From positions 1 through 11,445 of the forward strand of contig WJKD01000702.1 in assembly GCA_014729315.1 (NCBI GenBank): DNA of 11,445 bases, given 5' to 3'. Both the position numbers and the translations under genes were made by a program. This document shows, in pieces, positions 6,295 through 11,445 of this stretch. Each line of letters opens with the position of its first letter. Positions within the stretch are counted from its first letter, which is position 1. The DNA is from Promethearchaeota archaeon (lineage in GTDB: Archaea; Asgardarchaeota; Lokiarchaeia; Sigynarchaeales; SOKP01). Under the pieces are notes generated by a model. That model had not been told where the DNA came from, did no database searches, and saw only the letters and a list, made by a program, of their open reading frames with translations.

Positions 6295-6816
6295 TTATAA
6301 CTGTAGATTGATGAGATAGGTCGACAATAAATCGTTCTCATTTACGCTTAGAGTAATAACGCTAGGTCTTGCTATAGGATCTTGAAAATATGGTTTCTTG
6401 GGAGGTGCCACAGGGCGAGTGGGAGAGCCTGGATTTACGATTAAGGTGTTATAAGGAGTGCCTTTGATCAGTGGAGCGTGAGTATGACCGTGAATTAAAA
6501 TGTGAATGTTTTGAGTCTTAAAAAAACCCTTCAAATCTTGGGGAGGTTCGTGAATAACTCCTATTCTATAAGAACCCGCTGAAAGAATAATAAATTTATC
6601 TAAATTTACAATTTTATCCATATTGCCTTTCACGCAAGTTGTAGGCGCAATATCGTTTAATCTATCAACTAAGAACGCCTCACACACGTCTCCGGCGTGA
6701 ATAATTTGATCGACATCCTTAAACGCCTTTTTAATCTCTTTTAACAACCTTTTAACTTCCTCTGCATTGTCGTCAGAATAAATGTGCGTATCTGAAATAA
6801 TTCCCAACTTAACCAT
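6295..6816 (-). CDS. YfcE/MJ0936-type metallophosphoesterase
   Basis: This 173-residue protein has the full metal-ligand set of the small calcineurin-like phosphoesterase family (YfcE/MJ0936). It shows ISDTH with D9 and H11, HAGD with D43, KGNMD with N65, H89 in VIHEP, and LIHGHTH with H109 and H111. The tail NPGSPTRP (128-135) is the characteristic end of this family. Members are soluble, Mn/Ni-dependent phosphodiesterases with poorly known natural substrates. The segment around H89 reads HEPP instead of the commoner HGH, but the metal-binding His is kept. The ATG at 6814-6816 is preceded by GAGG (6825-6828) at 8 nt spacing, overlapping the stop of the CPBP gene, so translation in a shared message is likely. 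A specific substrate cannot be assigned. Confidence 0.88.
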   Translation of the reverse strand: MVKLGIISDTHIYSDDNAEEVKRLLKEIKKAFKDVDQIIHAGDVCEAFLVDRLNDIAPTTCVKGNMDKIVNLDKFIILSAGSYRIGVIHEPPQDLKGFFKTQNIHILIHGHTHAPLIKGTPYNTLIVNPGSPTRPVAPPKKPYFQDPIARPSVITLSVNENDLLSTYLINLQL

Positions 6817-6824
6817 CGATAATT

Positions 6825-6828
6825 CCTC
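6825..6828 (-). promoter_or_regulatory. Shine-Dalgarno site of the phosphoesterase gene, overlapping a stop codon
   Basis: The minus strand reads TAGAGGAATT, where TAG (6830-6828) is the stop of the CPBP protease and GAGG is the ribosome-binding site. There are 8 nt to the ATG at 6816. This arrangement favours coupled translation of the two genes. Confidence 0.6.
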
Positions 6829-7895
6829 TAAATTCCAAAAATAAATAAACCAATTAAAACGATCAAAATTCCCATTACCACGTCGAAAATAAGTCTAACA
6901 TATAAATCTCTTTTTGATTCTCCATCCTTTTCGCTGGCCTTAAAATAATTTTTTAATTCTTTGAATCCTGTTTTGATTCCAGCTTTAATTCTTTTAAATT
7001 GGACGATTAATAATATACCGCTTATAATTAGCAGGGGAAAATAAAGCACTATTGATATTGCCATAAAGTCGTTTCCTTGTAGATAATTCCAAACAGCGTG
7101 GGCCGAAATAATATTGTTTACTGCGTGTGCGAAAATTACCGGAAACAACCACTCTCTTTTAGTAATAAAGATTGATAACATTATTGCTACGGTGTAGGTT
7201 TGTAAGAACCAAATAAAGGGAAACCAGATTGGATAGTTTCTGCTTACCGGAAGGAGGAAATACGCAAAATGCATTAACCCAAAATAAAGCGAAGAGATAA
7301 AAACCGCCGACATCTTGTCAAAATAATCGCTTCCTCTCGTTGTTAGATACCCACGGGTAAGCGTTTCTTCGTAAATCGAAACGCAAATTTGAATTATAAT
7401 CACAGAAAAAATGAATATTGAGTATTCTGCAAGTAAATAACTATTCGTCGCCTGAGAAGAAAGCGCTTTTCCACTATATTCGAGCAATTCTGGTACTAAC
7501 CAGTATAATAAAAAATCCAAGGGAACGAATACCAAAAAAAGGATAAGGATCCCATACAAAAATTGATATTTAAAGTTCTTTTCGCTAATTATATACAATT
7601 TAAGATGACTCAAGGACGGACTAAGCTTTTCTTCAACGATAAGATTCTTTTCTTGCATTTCGAATAAAAAGTTTGATAAATATAAAAAGATTGGAATTGC
7701 TAAAAATATCGCAAGCGCTCGTACTGCGTAATAGATCGGACCATAAAAAATAGAATCTTTGTTGATTAAAGAGGGTATTAAAAGTCTCGGTACAAGTAAA
7801 AATAAAAAGATTCCAAAAAATACGAGAAACACTTCTAAGATAAACCGTAATCTAGAAACAATTAAATTTTTTTGAACTTCTCTATTGGATTCCAA
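6828..7895 (-). CDS. CPBP family intramembrane metalloprotease (CAAX/Abi type)
   Basis: This 355-residue, very hydrophobic protein has about eight or nine predicted membrane helices (near 18-40, 52-78, 111-134, 155-175, 197-217, 223-245, 250-265, 277-299 and 334-354). The three catalytic motifs of the CPBP/Rce1-like family are present: EETLTRG (E176, E177, R181), YFGLMHF (F205, H209) and FAHAVNN (H257, N261). Rce1-type relatives cleave prenylated CAAX proteins in eukaryotes; prokaryotic members process or degrade other membrane proteins or peptides. The start is a TTG at 7893-7895; the next Met is at residue 80, past the first helices, and GGAG lies 8 nt upstream. It is followed after 11 bp by the phosphoesterase. 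The target protein is unknown. The helical C-terminal extension after 300, ending in an extra membrane segment, is longer than the core domain needs. Confidence 0.85.
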   Translation of the reverse strand: MESNREVQKNLIVSRLRFILEVFLVFFGIFLFLLVPRLLIPSLINKDSIFYGPIYYAVRALAIFLAIPIFLYLSNFLFEMQEKNLIVEEKLSPSLSHLKLYIISEKNFKYQFLYGILILFLVFVPLDFLLYWLVPELLEYSGKALSSQATNSYLLAEYSIFIFSVIIIQICVSIYEETLTRGYLTTRGSDYFDKMSAVFISSLYFGLMHFAYFLLPVSRNYPIWFPFIWFLQTYTVAIMLSIFITKREWLFPVIFAHAVNNIISAHAVWNYLQGNDFMAISIVLYFPLLIISGILLIVQFKRIKAGIKTGFKELKNYFKASEKDGESKRDLYVRLIFDVVMGILIVLIGLFIFGI

Positions 7896-7903
7896 TTTTA
7901 AAT

Positions 7904-7907
7904 CTCC
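7904..7907 (-). promoter_or_regulatory. Shine-Dalgarno site fixing the TTG start of the CPBP protease
   Basis: The minus strand reads AAAGGAGATT with 8 nt between GGAG and the TTG at 7895. It is the main support for a non-ATG start. TATA-like candidates are near 7931-7940 (short leader including this site) and 7921-7928 (too close to include it). Confidence 0.6.
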
Positions 7908-7924
7908 TTTTTGTGTTATTCTTT

Positions 7925-7946
7925 TAAAAAATATTTAATCAAAAAG
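7925..7946 (-). terminator. candidate U-tract terminator after pfkB
   Basis: Downstream of the PfkB stop at 7962 the minus-strand transcript has two T runs, CTTTTTG (near 7941-7946) and ATTTTTTA (near 7925-7931), within the 66 bp gap before the CPBP gene. They could end the purine-cluster transcript. No hairpin is evident, and the region may double as the CPBP promoter. Confidence 0.3.
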
Positions 7947-7961
7947 TTTTAAATTTTTTCA

Positions 7962-8927
7962 TTAAACCTTCGAATAATACTTCTGTAAATCAATCGAAGT
8001 GGGGATACCATTTCTTGCACCAATCTGCTGGATACAGTTGCTCGCTACGAAATTGCCAATTTGGACATTTTTCACTAAATTTTCAAGTTCGTAGCTTAAA
8101 TTTTGTGCAAGTCCAAATATAAATCCTGCAGAAAATGCATCACCAGCACCAGTGGTATCGACAACAAGATCGCTGGGTTTATGGGGTGGAATTATCTTGA
8201 ATTTATCCGCAGTTAATATAAAAGCTCCTCTCTCGCCCATGGTGATAATTATTACTTTAATTCCCAAATCAAAAAGTTTCCCTTTATTATCATTTATATT
8301 TGCCTCGTGAAGATTAGAAGCGTTTAAACTCGTTAAGGAAGCAAATTCTCTTTTTGATAATATCAAGATATCCAATTTTCGTAACAAGGTTTTTATATTC
8401 TCGAATCCTTGTTCAATAATTAACATACCTGGATTTAGAATGACAGGAATTCGATTTTGGTTAGCAAAGGTAGCAGCAGCGATAAAGGGTTCTAAATTTT
8501 TTAAACTACTTAAGAAAATTATTTTTGCAGAGTTGATTTCTCCGGCTAATATATCATCTTTTGATAAATAATTAGCAGCTCCACTATGTGCGTATATTCT
8601 TCTATCTCCTTTTTTATTTAACGCTACATACGCGGATCCCGTGCCGTATTCCTTAGAATATTTTATTAAAGAAGTATCTAAATCTACGGTGGTGAAATCG
8701 TTTTTAATTTTATTTCCGAACTCATCTTTGTAGCCTATTTTCCCGAGAAACCCCGTTTTAATTCCCAACTTAGCACAAGCGTAAGCTGTGTTGGCTGCAG
8801 CACCTCCAGATAAAATTTTCAAATCGGAAACAAAAACCTCATCATCTTCTAAAGGATGTCTCTCTACCCGAGCTACCATATCAATTAAAGCCGCTCCAAT
8901 ACATATAACATCGTATTTTTTTGTCAA
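7962..8927 (-). CDS. PfkB family sugar/nucleoside kinase
   Basis: The chosen product is 321 residues from a TTG at 8925-8927, giving MTKKYDVICIGAALIDMV, a standard PfkB N-terminus. A longer frame begins at another TTG (8961-8963) but would overlap the purM end; the chosen start has GGAG 10 nt upstream and leaves a 13 bp gap. Conserved sites are SGGAAANTAYA (40-50, substrate side), NPGM (165-168), TMGERGA (229-235) and the anion-hole/catalytic signature DTTGAGDAFSAGF (257-269), with Asp-263 as the base. The enzyme transfers phosphate from ATP to a hydroxyl of a sugar or nucleoside. Its place after purB and purM suggests an adenosine/inosine-type kinase in purine salvage, but ribokinase or another sugar kinase is equally compatible with the motifs. 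Confidence 0.88.
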   Translation of the reverse strand: MTKKYDVICIGAALIDMVARVERHPLEDDEVFVSDLKILSGGAAANTAYACAKLGIKTGFLGKIGYKDEFGNKIKNDFTTVDLDTSLIKYSKEYGTGSAYVALNKKGDRRIYAHSGAANYLSKDDILAGEINSAKIIFLSSLKNLEPFIAAATFANQNRIPVILNPGMLIIEQGFENIKTLLRKLDILILSKREFASLTSLNASNLHEANINDNKGKLFDLGIKVIIITMGERGAFILTADKFKIIPPHKPSDLVVDTTGAGDAFSAGFIFGLAQNLSYELENLVKNVQIGNFVASNCIQQIGARNGIPTSIDLQKYYSKV

Positions 8928-8937
8928 ATCTCTTTGT

Positions 8938-8945
8938 CTCCTACT
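8938..8945 (-). promoter_or_regulatory. Shine-Dalgarno site of pfkB containing the purM stop codon
   Basis: The minus strand reads GTAGGAGA. The TAG (8943-8941) is the last codon of purM, and its G is the first base of the GGAG core (8941-8938). There are 10 nt to the TTG at 8927. The site decides the pfkB start and implies translational coupling in a purB-purM-pfkB message. Confidence 0.6.
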
Positions 8946-10122
8946 GATAAATGAAATTTCCAAATTCCGATTTAATTTCTATTATATTTTTATTCTTAGA
9001 ATCTGACTTCTCACAGTGACCTATAATCTTCGCTTCAACATTAAATTCTTTGGCAATATTGATTAAATCTTTAGCTATTGACTCTTGGCAGAATAGTTCC
9101 ATCCTGTGTCCCATGTTAAAGACATTATACATTTCCTTCCATTCAGTTTCCGAGGAATTTTGGATTATTTCGAAGATTAAAGGAAGGGGAAAAAGATTGT
9201 TCTTAACATATTTTATACCTTTGCCATAATGGAGATCTTTAGTCTGCCCCCCTCCTGTGTTGTGAATTATTCCAGTTATATCTTTTCTATATTTCTTCAA
9301 TACTCTTATTAGTATTGGTGCGAAAGTGCGAGTAGGGGATAATAATAACTTTCCGATATTACTGTTTAATTTTCGAATATTATCGGTTAATTTATACTTT
9401 CCCCAGAATATCAATTTTTCATCAAGCTTCTGATTATAACACTCCGGATATTTTTTAAAATATTCATGCGAGAGAGTGCCGTGCCTAGCTAATGTAAGAC
9501 CGTTGCTACCTATTCCGCTATTGTATTCTTCCTCGTAAGTTGCTTTTCCATAACTCGCAATTCCCACAATAACATCATCACTATGGATATTATTCGCATT
9601 GATTACCTCATCTCGCTTCATACTGGTGAACAAGGACGCGTCTAAAATTAATGTCTTAACCAAATCTCCCACATCTGCCGTCTCTCCTCCACACATTACA
9701 ATGTTAAGACCTAAACTCTTCAAAAAATTACTATAGTCATAATATTCGTTAATTATTGTGGCAACGATATCTCCCGAAATATGAGTACTATTTCTTCCAA
9801 GATTGTTTGATAAAAACATACTACCTGTTGCTCCTACGCATAATAAATCGTCCAAATTCATTATCACGGCATCTCGAACGATTCCTTTAAAGATAGATAG
9901 GTCTTCTGTCTCCTTATAGTACATGTATGCTAAACTTGATTTAGTTCCTGCACCATCAGCATGAAAAATTGAACAATAATCAGGACGACCGTTGACATCT
10001 TCTACTATTTTGCAGAAGGCACCGGGAAAGAGACCTTGATCCTTATCTTTTATTGCATCGTGAACGTCTTCCTTTTCCGCTGATACTCCCAATTTTGAGT
10101 ATAATTTGTTTTTTTTTGTCAT
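8941..10122 (-). CDS. purM: phosphoribosylformylglycinamidine cyclo-ligase (AIR synthase), long Bacteroidota-like form
   Basis: This 393-residue PurM homologue would close formylglycinamidine ribonucleotide to aminoimidazole ribonucleotide using ATP, step five of purine synthesis. Motifs in order are GVSAEKEDVHDAI (12-24), HADGAGTKSSLA (54-65, glycine-rich ATP loop), NLDDLLCVGA (89-98), GGETADVGD (145-153), GSNGLTLAR (205-213), SPTRTFAPI (262-270), HNTGGGQTK (287-295) and FNMGHRMEL (335-343). Its length, and wording such as HADGAGTKSSLAY and SPTRT(F/Y)API, match from memory the roughly 390-residue Bacteroidota PurM rather than the roughly 340-residue canonical form (TDGVGTK, GGETAEM). All core motifs are intact. 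It starts 5 bp after the purB stop, with no clear Shine-Dalgarno site, so it probably depends on coupling. A role as an AIR-synthase paralogue with altered substrate is possible but less likely. Confidence 0.85.
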   Translation of the reverse strand: MTKKNKLYSKLGVSAEKEDVHDAIKDKDQGLFPGAFCKIVEDVNGRPDYCSIFHADGAGTKSSLAYMYYKETEDLSIFKGIVRDAVIMNLDDLLCVGATGSMFLSNNLGRNSTHISGDIVATIINEYYDYSNFLKSLGLNIVMCGGETADVGDLVKTLILDASLFTSMKRDEVINANNIHSDDVIVGIASYGKATYEEEYNSGIGSNGLTLARHGTLSHEYFKKYPECYNQKLDEKLIFWGKYKLTDNIRKLNSNIGKLLLSPTRTFAPILIRVLKKYRKDITGIIHNTGGGQTKDLHYGKGIKYVKNNLFPLPLIFEIIQNSSETEWKEMYNVFNMGHRMELFCQESIAKDLINIAKEFNVEAKIIGHCEKSDSKNKNIIEIKSEFGNFIYQ

Positions 10123-10127
10123 TGATT

Positions 10128-11445
10128 TTAAAATCGATACTTTTTTTTGAGAACTTTTATCAAATTTTCTACTTGCTCTATTGCTTTTCCGATATATTTA
10201 TGAGGATCTAAAATTTCATCTAATTCTTCTTTTGTAAATTTGTTCTTAATTTCTTTGTTTTCAATTAAAATGTCTTTCATAAACTGGTCCTTTTTTCGAG
10301 CTTTAATTGCCGCTTGGCGCAGTATCTCGTGTCCCTCCTGTCTTCCAATACCACGATTAACTAATTCTACCATTATCTTCTCAGCTAAACACGCACCTTT
10401 TGTGAGATTGAGATTTTCTTCAATCTTTTTCTCATCAAATTCAACGCCTTGAAGATTTTTCGTTAGTTCACTTATCATGAAATCCAAAAAGATAAAGTTT
10501 TCGGCAAACAGAACTCTTTCTGAAGCAGAATTTGTTAAATCCCTCTCATCTTCTAATACCATGTTATCGAGAGCGATGATGGCGTTTGATTTTAGAACTC
10601 GAGCTAAACTACAAATTCTTTCCGATTTATGGGGGTTTCTCTTATGTGGCATAGTCGAGCTACCCACTTGCTTCTTTTTGAACGGTTCAAACATTTCACC
10701 TATCTCGTTCCGCTGTAATGTTCTCTGCGTACGAGCGATTTTTGCTAAAGTCTGACCAATCATAGAGGTTAAAAGGATTATTTCTGCGTGTCGATCTCTT
10801 TGTACGATCTGATTGGCGATTAAGACAGGATTGAGATCTAACTTTTTCATTACTTTTTCTTGTATTTTAATTCCTTGATCTCCAAAACTTGCCATCGTCC
10901 CCACCGCTCCAGACATCTTTCCGTATGAGATTCGCTTTATAGCGTTCAATATTCTCTCTAAATGACGATCTATCTCGTAGGCCCACACTCCAAAGCGCAT
11001 ACCGTAGGTAGTAGGAATCGCGTGTTGACCGTGGGTTCTGCCAATACAAACCAAATCTTTTTTTTCTTCCATTAATCGAAGTATTATCTTTAATAGTTTC
11101 TTTAAGGAAGCCTCTATAAAAATTAAAGCGTCTCTTAATTGAAGAGCGATAGCTGTATCTTCGATATCGTAACTCGTGGCACCCAAGTGAATATATTTAC
11201 CCGCATCACCTTTACATTGCTCGGCAAGTCCTTTTACCATAGCCATTAAATCGTGATGAATTTCTCGATCTATCTCTTTTACACGCTCTATTTTGACCTT
11301 CTTCCTTGCTTTATCTATTTCTTCAGCGGCTTCCTTCGGAATATTTTCTAAATCTGCGTGAACCTTAGCTAAAGTAGCTTCTACCCGCATCCAATTCCGT
11401 AGTTTTTTTTCTTCCGTAAATAAATCGGCTATCTCTGTTCTATAA
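10128..11445 (-). CDS. purB: adenylosuccinate lyase, 5'-truncated by the window edge
   Basis: The frame stays open through the right edge. Upstream of an internal ATG at 11390 it reads YRTEIADLFTEEKKLRNW, the normal N-terminal helix of PurB, so the true start lies outside and only a short N-terminal piece is missing. Visible residues (numbered from that internal Met) include HLGATSYDIEDTA (68-80), GRTHGQHAIPTTYG (117-130), QRDRHAEI (197-204) and the fumarate-lyase signature GSSTMPHKRNPHKSE (243-257), whose flexible loop carries the catalytic Ser. The enzyme splits SAICAR to AICAR and adenylosuccinate to AMP, each releasing fumarate. It is a soluble tetramer in the family. It is the most upstream visible gene of the purB-purM-pfkB cluster. 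Confidence 0.93.
   Translation of the reverse strand, partial: YRTEIADLFTEEKKLRNWMRVEATLAKVHADLENIPKEAAEEIDKARKKVKIERVKEIDREIHHDLMAMVKGLAEQCKGDAGKYIHLGATSYDIEDTAIALQLRDALIFIEASLKKLLKIILRLMEEKKDLVCIGRTHGQHAIPTTYGMRFGVWAYEIDRHLERILNAIKRISYGKMSGAVGTMASFGDQGIKIQEKVMKKLDLNPVLIANQIVQRDRHAEIILLTSMIGQTLAKIARTQRTLQRNEIGEMFEPFKKKQVGSSTMPHKRNPHKSERICSLARVLKSNAIIALDNMVLEDERDLTNSASERVLFAENFIFLDFMISELTKNLQGVEFDEKKIEENLNLTKGACLAEKIMVELVNRGIGRQEGHEILRQAAIKARKKDQFMKDILIENKEIKNKFTKEELDEILDPHKYIGKAIEQVENLIKVLKKKYRF

Noticed and set aside
8961..8963. TTG start for the PfkB gene overlapping purM by 23 bp
   Set aside because: The extra residues EISFISRRQRD are not PfkB-like, and a good ribosome-binding site precedes the TTG at 8927.
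10240..10755. Plus-strand open frames opposite purB
   Set aside because: They are mirror frames of the conserved fumarate-lyase coding sequence; their composition reflects the antisense reading.
10867..11049. Second minus-strand frame of 60 codons within purB
   Set aside because: It overlaps the conserved PurB frame entirely; no frameshift is needed to read purB, so it is a shadow.
11388..11390. ATG at 11390 as the purB start
   Set aside because: The upstream in-frame residues YRTEIADLFTEEKKLRNW are standard PurB sequence and continue to the window edge.
1..11445. tRNA, rRNA, CRISPR array, insertion sequence or prophage
   Set aside because: No structured RNA pattern, regularly spaced repeats, transposase, integrase or phage gene was seen; the window reads as ordinary chromosomal genes.

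Overview
The window is AT-rich, gene-dense and looks archaeal. The archaeal reading rests on promoter layout. At four genes that begin a transcription unit or have their own promoter, a TATA-like octamer is centred 25-28 bp from the ATG, as expected for leaderless mRNAs. Downstream genes in clusters instead use GGAG/GAGG Shine-Dalgarno sites. A stand-alone Roadblock/LC7 protein, a membrane-anchored PD-(D/E)XK-like nuclease and a Bacteroidota-like AIR synthase in one AT-rich locus would fit an Asgard (Promethearchaeota) genome. That assignment is inference; no rRNA or ribosomal marker is present.

Layout: bases 1-111 are the tail of a plus-strand alpha/beta hydrolase. Everything else is on the minus strand. 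Reading left to right: an MDR zinc-type alcohol dehydrogenase/quinone reductase (122-1156), a membrane-anchored nuclease-like protein (1246-1755), a Roadblock/LC7 protein (1877-2275), a lipocalin-like DUF7064/DUF7065-type protein (2427-3401), a large rifampicin-phosphotransferase-like dikinase (3466-6123), a YfcE/MJ0936-type phosphoesterase (6295-6816), a CPBP intramembrane protease (6828-7895), a PfkB sugar/nucleoside kinase (7962-8927), a long-form PurM (8941-10122) and PurB (10128 to the right edge, 5'-truncated).

Three clusters are likely. (i) purB-purM-pfkB, with 5 bp and 13 bp gaps, is a purine biosynthesis unit with a possible nucleoside kinase. (ii) CPBP protease-phosphoesterase, with an 11 bp gap. 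(iii) The dikinase followed by the DUF7064/7065 protein, 64 bp apart, may form an uncharacterised small-molecule modification pair. The nuclease, Roadblock and dehydrogenase genes each appear to have their own promoter.

Several starts are revised from the longest open frames: 3401, 6123 and 8927 replace upstream TTG codons, and purB runs off the window instead of starting at the ATG at 11390. No rRNA, tRNA, insertion sequence or CRISPR array was seen, and no gene-free stretch exceeds about 170 bp. The best candidates for undescribed biology are the dikinase/DUF7064 pair and the membrane-tethered nuclease.
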